The notes below the pieces were generated by a model that did no database searches, had not been told where the DNA came from, and saw only the letters and a program-made list of their open reading frames with translations. Shown piece after piece: positions 53,786-64,000 of a stretch of 64,000 nt of DNA. The stretch's first letter is position 1. Each line of letters opens with the position of its first letter. Origin of the DNA: Rhinatrema bivittatum. Lineage: Eukaryota; Chordata; Amphibia; Gymnophiona; Rhinatrematidae. The stretch is taken from the NCBI RefSeq assembly GCF_901001135.1, contig NC_042616.1, positions 501,742,908 to 501,806,907 on the forward strand. The letters are read 5' to 3'. The position numbers were made by a program, and so were the translations under genes.

Positions 53786-55718
53786 CGCCATCATTGCCTC
53801 CTTTTCCCTTCCCGCCTGATTACAGTGCATCCCCCCGAAAGCAAATGAAGTTTAGAAACCCAGGGTGATGTAGTGTTGCATAAGGCACAGCAGCACTCCC
53901 CCGCTGCCCTGGAGCACAGCTTCTTCCCAAGAACTGGCACGAGAGGCTTATTATTATTATATATATATTTATTTCTAGACGTTTAGATTTGGGGGTAGCG
54001 GGGACTGTCAGACCATCCAAGAATCAAACATCTTTCTGTTTGCCTGACCTGAGATCTTTCTCCCTTTTCCATTCCAGCATTAGCACGGAGAGGAAAGAGC
54101 AAGCCCCATGAAAGATTTCTGCAGCAAAGTGCATTTGTGTAAAAGCTGGGGCACAGGATGCACTAATCCCATGATGCCGTTTGCATACAGCTTATGGGTC
54201 TTATTCAGTACATTCTTTCTGAATATGAGCCTATACTGAGCAATTGAGATCTGTATTTAGACTGTTATGCACTCCACACCTGTTATCACCGCATGCCATG
54301 CAACAGACCGGGCTCTTTAATTCTTGAAATACAGAATCTAACAGCTCAGCCCCGTTTCTTTCATGCCGCTTGTGTATGTGTGCAAGGGGTGAGGGTGGCC
54401 ATGATGGTAGTGGGGGATGGGTGGAAGTGAGAGGGAGAGGGCATTTAAACTTTGTTTTCCTTTAGGACACAGTATTTCCTTTGTTTTCTGGAAAACAAGA
54501 CCGAAGACGAATGTGTTTTAATTAGGCTGGCAAAAAAAAAAATGAAACGTACCATTGTTCAGTCCACACTCCACCTAGCCCAATCAGGCAATCCCGCTTT
54601 GTCTCTTGATAGCAATCTCTGTAGGGAGTCATTGGCTGTGTAGGTTTGCTGGCAGGGATCCAGCGAGCTAACACTTCTTGCCCTTTCAGCGCGTTGCCAC
54701 CCCCCTTCCATGATTTCCTTGTTCCAAAGTCTTTCTTCATGCGCTGCGGTGTTTTCTTCCTCTGCCACAATAGGTCGGTCACATTTCAGCTGTACACAAG
54801 CAGCTTCTTTGAGTGGAGGGAAATGGTGATCATTTCTATGCCAAGCTCCAGTTCACGTTCTCTTAAGTTTTATTGCTTCTAAACTTCAAGATTGACATTA
54901 AGAAATTCTCTCTTCTTGTGCCAATAGTGATTCAGTTCACTCCTCACCTGGTAAATTCTAGTTCAAAGGAGCTAGTAAGAGAATACAGGCTTAGGAATGT
55001 TTGTATTGTAGGTACTGTGGGCCTCATTTTCAAAATGACTTCCATGCAGAATGCGCATAAATTGCTGTTTGAAAATCAGTTCATGGTCTACGCATGTGGA
55101 AAAGTATGCACAGAGCATAATTTAGTGCATACTTTTACATGCATAGTAAGTAGGCATTCTGGGCAGCGGAGTTGAGGCGGGGAAAGGATTTTCACCCAGA
55201 TTTTTGGTTTTTGAAAGTATGCGTGCAAATCCACATGCACAAATCTGCTTTGAAAATATAGGCTAAAGTCTATAAGTAAAATGTACCCTTAGACTTTATC
55301 CCCACACAGACAATTGAAAATACTCAACCTGTGCATAAAAACCAGAGGCATATCTGTACTTTCCTTCCAATAGTTTATGTGTTTCCACTATGCATGATTT
55401 GTCTAACGAAAACTTTGTGGAGATATATGAGTACTATTTCCGTAACATTAATCTCTTGAGGGATACTTTTTTTTAAATCACTTTTTTATGTATGTAGCTT
55501 AAGAAATAAACATAACTAGAGTTACATATCCTATATGGTATTCACCTTTGGAAGGAATTTCATAGACAACCTCACAATAAAGCGCAAATAAAAATACTAT
55601 TTTATTTTAGTTCAATCCCTCCTGCATTCTTGCATTAGCATAACTTCTAGAAAATTTGCTCTTTTTTTTTTTTTTTTTTAACACACAGAGGGGTTGCATT
55701 AACATAAGTTTGAATATT
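53786..55718. other. No gene seen in this stretch
   Basis: AT-rich DNA with a short TTA/TA run (53949-53969), a T run (55662-55680) and decayed TG-rich repeat text at about 55018-55330. No coding features that I recognise. Confidence 0.4.
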
Positions 55719-56394
55719 GGGGTAGATTTTTAAAAAATGCGTGTTCACGTACTTTTGTTGGCGCACCAGTCGCAAACAAAAGTACGCTGGATTTTAGTAG
55801 ATACGCGCGTAGCCGCACGTATCTGCTAAAATCCAGGATAGGCGCGCGCAAGGCTGCCGATTTTGGGCAGCCGGCGTGCGCCGAGCCGCGCAGCCTGCCT
55901 CCGTTCCCTCCGAGGCCGCTCCGAAATCAGAGCGGCCTCGGAGGGAACTCTCTTTCGCCCTCCCCTCACCTTCCCCTCCCTTCCTCTACCTAACCCACCC
56001 CCCCGGCCCTATCTAAACCCCCCCCCCCCTACCTTTGTCCAGGGATTTACGCCTCCCGGAGGGAAACGTAAATCCACGCGCGCCAGCGGGTCGCTGGCGC
56101 GCCGAGACGCAACCCCGGGGCGGTTCCGGAGGGCACGGCCACGCCCCCGGACCTCCCCGGGCCGAAACCACGCCCCCTGGCCCGCCCCCGAAACACCACG
56201 TCCCGCCCCCAAAACGCCGCGTCGATCGGCCCTGCCCCCCGACACGCCCCCGACAAAAAACCCTGGGACTTACGCGAGTCCCGGGGCTCTGTGCGCGCCG
56301 GCAGGCCTATGGAAAATAGGCGCGCCGACGCGCAAGGCCCTGCTCGCGTAAATCCGGGCGGATTTACGCGAGCAGGGCTTTTAAAATCCGCCCC
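55719..56394 (+). mobile_element. Family D element D4
   Basis: Ends GGGGTAGATTTTTAA and TTTTAAAATCCGCCCC, with ATT on both sides (55716-55718, 56395-56397). Hairpins in series: 'gcgcaaacaaaagtacgc' region; 'gattttagtagatacgcgcg' with complement; GTTCCCTCCGAGGCCGCTCC with complement (55903-55948); CGCGCCAGCG / CGCTGGCGCG (56078-56101); CCCTGCTCGCGTAAATCCG with complement (56339-56378). GC-rich, non-coding; open frames are artefacts. It runs in the opposite internal order to D3 and D5. Confidence 0.8.
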
Positions 56395-56489
56395 ATTGTG
56401 AGCAGTGGTGCAAAACATCTAGCCTAGCTAAATTTCATATTTGGGCCTTTTTATATATGCTACCATGTACCCAAAGTTTTTTTTCTGAC

Positions 56490-56618
56490 TTCTGGCCTGG
56501 GTCCAGGCTGAAGCCTAGGCCTAATGATTGGGACCCGGCCTCTGAGCCGGGTTGTGGCGTCAGACCTGGGTCCGGCTTGGGTTGCGGCCGAGGCCAGGAC
56601 TTGCCATCAGATACCTGA
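56490..56618 (+). repeat. Minisatellite fragment, left of the L2-like LINE
   Basis: 'ctggcctgggtccaggctga' and similar words match the array at 50336-51540. It resumes at 57868-57900 ('cctaagcttaggcccaatg'), so the LINE inserted into it. Confidence 0.6.
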
Positions 56619-57860
56619 TTTATTTATTTTATTTATTTAGAATTTTTTATATGCCGACATCCGTTTGCACATCGTATCGGTTTACAAATAGCTTGGAACA
56701 TTTAGGCATTGCCTTTACATGGAACAATAACTATGTGAAAAGGAACCAATAAACTAATAAGGAAACAGTATAACAATTTACAAGGTTCAATGGCATATAG
56801 TCAATATACTGATTAGTAGGCTGGGTAGGCCAAAGGATATTTACAAGACATTGGACAAACATTGGGTAGCAAAAACATTTTAAAAAGGAGTGTTAGAAAA
56901 AGGGGGGAGAATAGGGTAGAATAAGCAATTTAAAAAATAGTGTTAGCAGAAGGGGGAAGTAGCGGCAGATTGTACAAGGTTATTCAATGAAAAAGTACTA
57001 TATACAATTCAGGGATTCATCAGAAAGGTGGTTAACGCTGGACGGGTAGGCCTGTAGGAACAGCCAAGTTTTTCATTTTTTTTTAAATTTGGGTGTGGAG
57101 GTTTTGGTGCGTAAGTCTGGGGGCATGGAATTCCAAAGTGTGGGGCCGGCCAGAGAAAAGGCTCTTTCATTGTGGAGATAAGTTTAGTAAATTTGATAGA
57201 AGGGGTACGGAGTATTCCTTGGAGGGCACAGCGAGTTGGTCTAGTAGAGGTGTGAAGAAGAAGAGGAGGGTTGATCCAGTAGGAGTTTTCATTAGTGATG
57301 CTTTTATGGATGAGGGAAAGAGTTTTAAAAAGGATTCGGGATTGTATTGGTAGCCAGTGGAGCTTGATAAGAGTTGGTGTGATGTGGTCACATTTTTTGG
57401 AATTAGTGAGGATACGTGCTGAGGCATTCTGTAGGAGTTGTAATGGTTTGGTATATGTGGCAGGGAGGCCAAGGAAGAGTGCATTACAGTAGACTATTTT
57501 GGAAAAAATAATAGACTGTAGTACTGTGCGAAAGTCAGTGAAATATAGTAGGGGGTCTGAGTTTTTTGATGGTTTGTAATTTGAAATAGCAGTCACTTAG
57601 GATAGATTTAATGAAGGGTTTGAAGGAGAGTTGGTTGTCAATGAGGACACCCAGGCTACGGGTGTGGGCAGGGAATGACGTGGTAGAGTAAGGGAGGGGA
57701 ATGGAGGGTGGTGGACGTTTGGTGGAGATGATGAGGAGTTCAGTTTTTTGGGGGTTGAGAGCAAGGTGCATGTCGGTGAGTAGTTGGTTGATAGAGGTCA
57801 GGCATGATTCCCAGTTTTGAAGAGCAGTTTGGAGGGAGTCGGTAAAGGGGAAAAGAATCT
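56619..57860 (-). mobile_element. L2-like LINE, 5'-truncated, with a readable duplication
   Basis: Minus strand. The 5'-truncated start is at 57860. The open stretch 57771-57535 holds LNPQKTELLIIS and TRSLGVLIDNQLSFKPFI, the L-N-x-x-K-T-E and L-G-V-x-x-D-x-x-L-S-F motifs of the late RT domain. Then 57596-57009 has KIVYCNALFLGLP, RILTNSKKCDHITPTLIKLHWLPI, typical of the L2 C-terminus. The 3' UTR ends with 'ggcatataaaaaattc' and (AAATA)n at 56619. TACCTGA flanks both sides (56612-56618, 57861-57867). Only a frame change near 57560 breaks the remaining ORF, so this is a fairly young copy. Confidence 0.88.
57009..57771 (-). pseudogene. L2-like RT C-terminal coding remnant
   Basis: The protein part of the LINE above, in two overlapping frames (78 codons from 57771, then 195 codons from 57596 down to 57009). 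The overlap at 57535-57596 marks a single frameshift. The end carries the L2-type L-H-W-L-P motif, and the stop at 57009 is probably the natural one. The catalytic Y-x-D-D box lies upstream of the truncation. Confidence 0.85.
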
Positions 57861-57884
57861 TACCTGATGGATCAGGTAAGACCT

Positions 57885-58035
57885 AAGCTTAGGCCCAATG
57901 CATTCCTTTCAAATGAATGCAACAACTGAGGTTTGTTTCATTCGGGGATCCCTAATTTGTTTCGAGGCCCCCCGAATGAAACAAATAGCCCTTATTTATC
58001 ACGTTTTTGAAATTTGTTTGAAACGAATGCACAAC
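57885..58035. repeat. Fragment with inverted 'gaaacaaat' words
   Basis: 'aaatgaatgcaacaactgag', 'gtttcattcgggg' and the inverted 'ccccccgaatgaaac', then 'gaaacgaatgcac', resemble the ends of hAT-type family B (TGCATTC..). No boundaries or duplication seen. Confidence 0.4.
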
Positions 58036-58126
58036 CATATTGGGGGGGAATGATTTCTCCTGCTTCCTAGCAAAAATGACCAGTGCTACCTACTGACATC
58101 ATTCAAGGGGCAGATATTGACTGTGT

Positions 58127-58758
58127 GGGGTGGATTTTCAGAGCCCTGCTCACCGGTGCGCCTATGTTCAATAGGCCTACCGGCGCGCGCAGACCCCGGG
58201 ACTCGTGTAAGTCCTGGGGTTTGGCGAGGGGGGCGTGTCAGGGGTGTGTCGGGGGCGGGCCCGGTCGGCGCGGTGTTTTGGGGGCGTGTCGGTAGCGTTT
58301 TGGGGGCAGGCCCGGGGGCGTGGTTACGGCCTGGGGCGGTCCGGGGGCATGGCCGCGCCCTCCGGACCCGCCCCCCAGGTTGTGTCCCGGCGCGCTAGCG
58401 GCCCGCTGGCGCGCGGGGATTTACGTCTCCCTCCGGGAGGCGTAAATCTCCCGACAAAGGTAAGGGGGGGTTTAGACAGGGCCGGGCGGGTGGGTTAGGT
58501 AGGGGAAGGGAGGGGAAGGTGAGGGGAGGGCAAAGGAAAGTTCCCTCCGAGGCCGCTCCGAAATCGGAGGGAACGGGGGTAGGCTGCGCGGCTCGGCGTG
58601 CGCCGGCTATACGGAATCGATAGCCTTGCGCGCGCCGATCCAGGATTTTAGCGGATACGCGCGGCTATGCGCATATCTACTAAAATCCCGCGTACTTTTG
58701 CTTGCGCCTGATGCGCCAGCAAAAGTACGCCAAATCGCGCTATTTGAAAATCTACCCC
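58127..58758 (+). mobile_element. Family D element D5
   Basis: Ends GGGGTGGATTTTCAG and TTTGAAAATCTACCCC. Nearly the same internal order as D3, with 'gcgcggggatttacgtctcc' and 'gcgtacttttgcttgcgcc'. One arm of the long GTTCCCTCCGAGGCCGCTCC hairpin is partly deleted (58542-58577). The flanks TGT and AGA do not match, so no duplication is visible. Confidence 0.72.
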
Positions 58759-59530
58759 AGAAAGTGACTGTTTGCTGATCCCATTCATACATGCAATGCA
58801 GCCCTTACATCCATTTTCTGCTCTGGGGAAACTCAACCAACTTAAAGAAAGAGCTGCATTCATCAATATCCCTCCTTATCAACAGCAGTAAAACTCTTAC
58901 TACAAAATCCCAAAAATGTCACTTAATGATCAAATAAAACAAAAAATGTGTGTTTGTAAATTTCAAATACATCAAGGTATGATCCTTTTACATTAGACCC
59001 CACTATGATTACTCTCATTAGCTGTTTATACTGTGTTCATAGTTCTGATAAGTTTTCAAGTATGTAACAAGTAGCACAGACTTGTAAAAAAGGTTAGCAC
59101 AGTGCACATGCAGCCACCTATAACTTCTGTCAGTATTTTTGTACCATAACACAGAATGGCCATTTCAGAAGGGAATGGGAAGAAGGAAGAGCACTCTGTG
59201 TAATTCAAAGAAATATTTTTAGGAAAACTGGGAAATACATTTCTTACGGAATGACTTTAAAGAGGACGACTGTCAGATTCATAAAACTGTGTTTTATGCG
59301 TTTGTTGTGATGGGAGAAATGTTATATATGGCCAGGCTGGAGAGGAATTTGTTTTGATGGCCACTCTCATGTGGTTACATAAAGAAGAAGAAATGCATAG
59401 AGCATTAATATTGCTTCTGCAGCTCCTTATATGATTGGTCTGACTAGTATTCAATGGTAAGGACTGGTACTGCACACCTTTCCACAAGTGATTTGGCTCT
59501 CTTTGCATATTATAAGATGGACTGGCTGCA
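58759..59530. other. No gene seen in this stretch
   Basis: AT-rich DNA without recognised features. Confidence 0.4.
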
Positions 59531-59534
59531 TGTA

Positions 59535-60037
59535 CATGTGCTCCAAATTTTAAATGGGTGCACAAATCTGCATGCAAATCCCGCTCTACCGAGGGATTTT
59601 AAAAGTGGTGTGTGCTGACACCATTGCCAGTTAAATCAGTTCATTCCCAGTTGACCCTGTTAAGGAGTAGGTCCTCCAACCCTTCCCAATTTAATAGCCT
59701 TCACTCCCCCCAGTTAGCCCCGACACTTAAAACCCTGCAGATCTGCCTATTTTTCTTGATTTTATAACTTACACCTCCTCCATAGCAGAAGTAAACTTAC
59801 GCGCCAGGGGATCTGTGCATACGCTCAGGCGTGTAAGTATTTATGCGCACAACTCTGGGTCACACTCCAAAATGTCCAGACCACACCCCGCCCCTTTTTG
59901 AAAACTTTGGAGATGTGCAAGCTGCGGGAGATACGCATGTATCCAGGTGGTTTTTATAATCCGCTTGGTGTGTGCAAGTCCAACTTATTGGTGAATCCCC
60001 TAATTAATGCATGTGCTGGGCTTTTAAAATTCACCTT
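59535..60037 (-). repeat. Family E repeat, reverse copy
   Basis: Read on the minus strand from 60037: 'aaaggtgaattttaaaagcc', then 'tctcccgcagcttgcac', 'ggggcggggtgtgg', 'gcagggttttaagtgtcggg'. The same order is found at 24072-24706. The end near 59535 is diverged. Confidence 0.6.
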
Positions 60038-60340
60038 TTATTGTCCAGTAGTCATTTACTATTCAATTAACACCTCAAACTAGGTACTAACCATTTATCA
60101 CATATATTAATGTGCAATAAATGGGGTCATTGCCATTTTAATAATATGTATCATGGTTTCCTATGTAAATATTGAAATAGTCATGCTACTGAAAAAGAAT
60201 GAGCTGATTACACATTCTATCAGTATTTTCTAAAGTACGATAAGTAGTATGGTAGTTATTACACAATAAATCAGTTGGAAAAAATATCATCACCTGGAGG
60301 GTGGCATTAAGTTCAGATTTCATAAAATAAAGAAGCTCGC
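60038..60340. other. No gene seen in this stretch
   Basis: AT-rich spacer between the family E copy and the LTR. Confidence 0.4.
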
Positions 60341-61240
60341 TGTTGTGTCTTTGAACCCTTGAGCCAAGGCAAGATTGTCTCTACCTGCAAGGAGAAGCCC
60401 TGTGGGTTCTCACCATTGGCAGGCAGACCCAGGCAAAGCAGACTGGTCAGGACCTTCGTCTATACCAGCCCACATTCCTCTTGGGTTGTGCCTTTGGGTG
60501 CCAGAGCCGGCAGGACTTAGGTGGGGTCTCTGCTGATGGCAAATGGCAGTCAGTTGAATCCAGGATCCAGGCAGTGGTCAGAGGCAGGCGGTGGTCAGAC
60601 GTATCTGAGATCCAGGCAGTGGTCAGAGGCAGATGACGGTCAGGCATATCCGAGGTCCATGCAGTGATCAGAGGAAGGTGGAGTTTGGGCCTATCTGGGG
60701 TCCAGGCTAAGGTCAAAACCTGGTATCCGTCTGAAGGAGGAGAATAGGGATGGATAGGCAGGGTAGGCAGGCAGGCAAGGACAAGAGCAGAAGGGTCGAA
60801 GACTGAAGACAAGCTGGACAAAGACTGAAAAAGGCTGGAGATGAAGACTGGAATGAGGCTGGAGACGAAGACTGGGTTCAGGCGGAGAGGCAATACGCAC
60901 TATTTGAAGTAGCTGGACCTGTTGCTAAGGTAGATTGTGTTTGGGGAGTTGCCCTTATAAGGGGCAGCACTCAGGACATCATCAATAGGAGCCCCAGGGA
61001 ATGTCCTGCCTCGGTCCCTTAGAGAGGTGACATTGGCACATGCACGTGTCTAGGGAGAGGCACAGCATGTAGAGGTCGGCAGCATCCTGCTGCATGTCTG
61101 CTGGCAGCGTTTTTTGCCGCATTATGGGGTAAGGCTGGTCTGGACTCAGAAGTTAAGTGTGGCAGTTCATGGGGGTAGCCCGCAACCACTGAGCATTCAG
61201 CCCGCTTCCTGAGGCCTTGTTTACTGGAGTACCGATAACA
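60341..61240 (+). mobile_element. Solo LTR, LTR family 2 (copy 3, longest)
   Basis: Starts TGTTGTGTCTTTGAACCCTT and ends ACCGATAACA, giving TG..CA termini. It has a TATA-like 'gcccttataaggggcag' (60950-60966) and internal repeats of 'gatccaggcagtggtcagag' (60560-60680). Copies 1 and 2 share its order. The 5-bp flanks CTCGC and CTAGT differ, so no clean duplication. The 148-codon reverse frame is LTR sequence. Retroelement class not determined, as no genes are attached. Confidence 0.7.
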
Positions 61241-61254
61241 CTAGTAAAAAAGGT

Positions 61255-63420
61255 TTTGTTTCCTTCAGGCTTTTTGGTGTTCCAAATAGATTTTTTAATG
61301 CTGATCACAGATATTACTTCGAAATTTGTACATTACGTAAGGTTTTTGAGAAACGGCTAATTTTGTGTTACAATAATTGTGAAATTTTAAAACATAATCT
61401 CGCGTATATATATTTTCTTGCTGGGCAGTAGTTTTTATGATTTTAAAAATTCATGTCATATTTTTGACGGCCATAAGCAACGTAACATGTAACAGAGACT
61501 AACTTTTCAAAAAATACACCAAGAAACTCTGCCTGATCATGCCAGAACTTGCTTGGGCAAGCCCTAGCTCAGCTGCAAGATTCCAACTTGTTTCCATGAT
61601 GATGCAGCCTTATATAAGTAGCAGCAATGAGTAATGCAACGTCTGTGTGAATGAGCGAATTGTATAGCTAAAACTGTTGAGTTTAAAGCTTGTAGATTTA
61701 ATTTCATATACTTTATGAATTGTCACGCCAATGTCGTAATAGCCATGACACGTTTTGTTACATCTGTGGTGAGTTTACTCTGAAAGCACAGAAAAGGAGT
61801 ATGACTGCACTCATTAAGAAGGCATACGAGTTATACTTCGGGTGCAAAATTGGTGGCCAGGACAGAGCATGGGCTCCTCATATATGTTGCTCATCTTGTG
61901 CCAGTAGTCTGTGAGCTTGGCTGAAAGATGTGTGACCATCCATGCCATTTGCCATCCCAATGATATGGAGGGAACAGAAAGATCATTTAACTGACTGTTA
62001 ATTCTGCATGACAAATGTGTCAGGATACTCATCAAAGAACAGGAAGTTTATTGATTACCCTAACCTTGCATCGGCAATGAAACCAGTGCCGCATGATGAC
62101 AGTCTTCCTGTTCTAAAACCGCCAGAGGTGTGGACACTTGATGAGGAGGTAGGCGATGATGGCGAGCCGTCGCAGATGGAAGCTGTGGCTGATCCTGACT
62201 TTGTGCCATCAACATCCAGTGATCCTCATTTAATATCTCACTCAGAGCTGAATGATCTGGTCAGAGATTTGGCTTTATCGAAGAGTCAGGTGGAGCTGCT
62301 TGGGTCAAGGCTGCAAGGATGGAATCTTTTGTCATCTGATATGAAAATTTCAGTATTTTGCAGACATCATGAAGATTTGACAAAATATTTCAACCAAGTA
62401 GACAGTCTGACTTTTTGCTGTGGCATCAATGGATAGTTTTGTGCTCTCAGATGTGACTATGATCCAACAGAATGGCGACTGTTTATTGATTCATCAATCT
62501 TAAGTTTGAAGGCTGTTTTGCTGCACAACGGCAATATCTACCCATCAATACCACATTGAGTACTCATAGTACAACTGGAATTTGTGTGGTGATCTCAAGG
62601 TAGTTGCAATTCTACTGGGTCTGCAGCTTGGTCATACCAAGTATTGTTGCTTCCTTTGTGAGTGAGACAGTCGAGCAAGAGATTCGCATTATGTCAGAAA
62701 AGTCTTGCAAGAAGTTGATTCCAGGGCAGAAGAATGTTGCGCATGACCCATTGATGGATCCAAGTAAGATATTTCTTCCATCTTTGCACATCAAACTTGG
62801 GCTGATGAAAAACTTTTTTAAGGCAATGAACAAGCAAAGGAAAGCCTTTGATTATTTGCGGCAAATGTTTCCAGGCATAAGTGACACCAAGATAAAAGAA
62901 GGTGTTTTCGTTGGCCCACAAATCCGAGATGTGATGAAGACAGCCACTTTGATGGTCTTCTGCAAGGTATAGAATGTGTTGCAAAGACAGCCTTCAAGAA
63001 TGTCATTTCTAACTTTCTAGGCAACTATATGGCAGCAGACTATGTCGAACAGGTTGAAAATTTGTTTCAGGCATACAAATTGATGAAGTGCAACATGTCA
63101 TTGAAGGTACATTTTCTTCATGCCCACTTGGACTTCTTCCCAGACAACCTTGGTGCTGTGAGTGACGAACATGGTGAAAGATTTCATCAAGACATTGTCA
63201 AAATGGAGAAATGGTATCAAGGCAAGTGGAACCCCTCCATGCTGGGTGACTATTGTTGGACTCTCATCCACGAAGCGTTGGACAGTGATTACAAACGAAA
63301 ATCTGTGGCAAAACATTTTTAGTCTTATTTTCTGGTGCCAACATTGCCATTATAGCTTATGCCTCTACAGACACGTAACAATGCTTAATGTATACTGCAC
63401 TTTTCTGGAAAACGGTATGT
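61255..63420 (+). pseudogene. Degenerate copy of a widespread uncharacterised zinc-finger family (probable transposon protein)
   Basis: Coding starts at an ATG at 61720: MSRQCRNSHDTFCYICGEF, a C-x2-C pair, then AYELYFGCKIGGQDRAWAPH and HICCSSC, which complete a likely zinc-binding N-terminus. A stop follows at 61912. Frame 62008-62436 carries YPNLASAMKPVPHDDSLPV and an acidic segment. A third set, 62604-63322, ends with VSDEHGERFHQDIVKMEKWY and GKWNPSMLGDYCWTLIHE. I have seen this combination in many uncharacterised, repetitive proteins of insects, cnidarians and vertebrates. I do not know its function; copy number suggests a DNA transposon. The A/T-rich leader (61255-61719) may be its upstream part. 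Several stops make this copy dead. Confidence 0.7.
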
Positions 63421-64000
63421 GATACAGACATAATAAATGCATATTTGTGTTCAGCTTGTTAAAATCTACTTGTTTCACTGAAGGCTGTGGAGGAAACAAA
63501 ATGTTCCCAGAAATTTATTGTTTGACAGCCAGAGTCATTTTGGAAAGTTTGAGGAATGTTATAGAGTGTGACAAGATTTAGTGCAAAAAGAATCATACAA
63601 AGCCATGCATTTGGAATGCAGGATTCCAGGGCAACTGTACATGATAAGGAATTGATGAGATGATGACAACCAACTAGGAGATGGATATGAGGTATATAAT
63701 ATCTCATTGCTTCAAAGTTGCTAAACAGAGTGCAAGTGGAGTATTAAGATCACTTTTGGAGTCTGCATCTCCAATTGACACAAAGTAGGAGCAATCCAAA
63801 AGGGAGTAGAATCTGCAAAATGAAATCTATGATGTCAGACTGAAGGACCTAAGTATTTGTATCTTGGAGGATTAGAGTAGACAGAGGGGAGGTGTGGATG
63901 TGACAAAGACATTCACATACAGTAACTCAACTATTATTGGACCACCAACTATCCTACTAACCCAGGGAAATCATTTTGGTGGATGATGTCCTGAGGTTGG
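63421..64000. other. No gene seen to the right edge
   Basis: AT-rich DNA. It may contain the 3' non-coding part and right end of the element above, but I found no inverted end matching the left side. Confidence 0.4.

Noticed and set aside
58127..58758. A 3-bp duplication for D5
   Set aside because: Flanks TGT and AGA differ; I did not force one.

Overview
This is non-coding vertebrate nuclear DNA made almost entirely of transposable elements. I find no intact host gene, tRNA or rRNA. The mix is vertebrate: L1-, L2- and CR1-type LINEs, a tRNA-derived MIR-like SINE, a Penelope-like element, a chromodomain-bearing Ty3/gypsy element of the Tf1/sushi type, hAT-type non-autonomous DNA elements, and GC-rich hairpin-rich families with near 3-bp duplications. 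The repeat style suggests a large-genomed amphibian, and my best guess is a caecilian such as Rhinatrema. That guess rests on overall impression, not on a diagnostic gene.

Layout. 1-4.7 kb: broken L1-like elements, one inserted in another. 4.7-10.8 kb: old AT-rich DNA with a MIR-like SINE and LINE tails. 10.8-12.7 kb: a hairpin element (family D) holding a palindromic hAT-type element. 12.7-17.6 kb: LINE tails, an 89-bp tandem repeat and microsatellites. 17.6-20.5 kb: a hairpin element (family C) split by two hAT-type elements, one of which is itself split by a family D element. 21.0 kb: a 218-bp hAT MITE. 22.4-23.6 kb: unexplained CpG-rich DNA. 24-27.9 kb: hairpin families D and E, then a polypyrimidine array, a GCC-type tract and a strong hairpin. 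28.5-33.1 kb: a Penelope-like fragment, two LTRs of one family, and an inverted-repeat insertion with a 12-bp duplication. 34.3-35.6 kb: a second family C element with D inside. 36.6-40.2 kb: a giant foldback hAT-type element carrying a 13-copy 144-bp satellite. 42.7-49.4 kb: a complete but inactivated chromovirus with a family C element in its 3' LTR. 50.3-53.2 kb: a degenerate minisatellite and a CR1-like LINE. 55.7-60.0 kb: families D and E and an L2-like LINE. 60.3-61.2 kb: a third copy of the second LTR family. 61.3-63.4 kb: a broken copy of a widespread uncharacterised animal gene family, probably carried by a transposon.

Insertion boundaries can often be read to the base from target-site duplications (TSDs). 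They give a relative order of insertions at four nested sites. The most interesting signals are: the hAT-type family A (TIR TAGGGATGTGAATCG, 8-bp duplications at all three copies), one member of which has captured a satellite array between its arms; family C, a chain of perfect hairpins with an apparent compensatory base-pair change; and a 10-nt match between the predicted RNA start and the primer site of the chromovirus, which points to self-priming.
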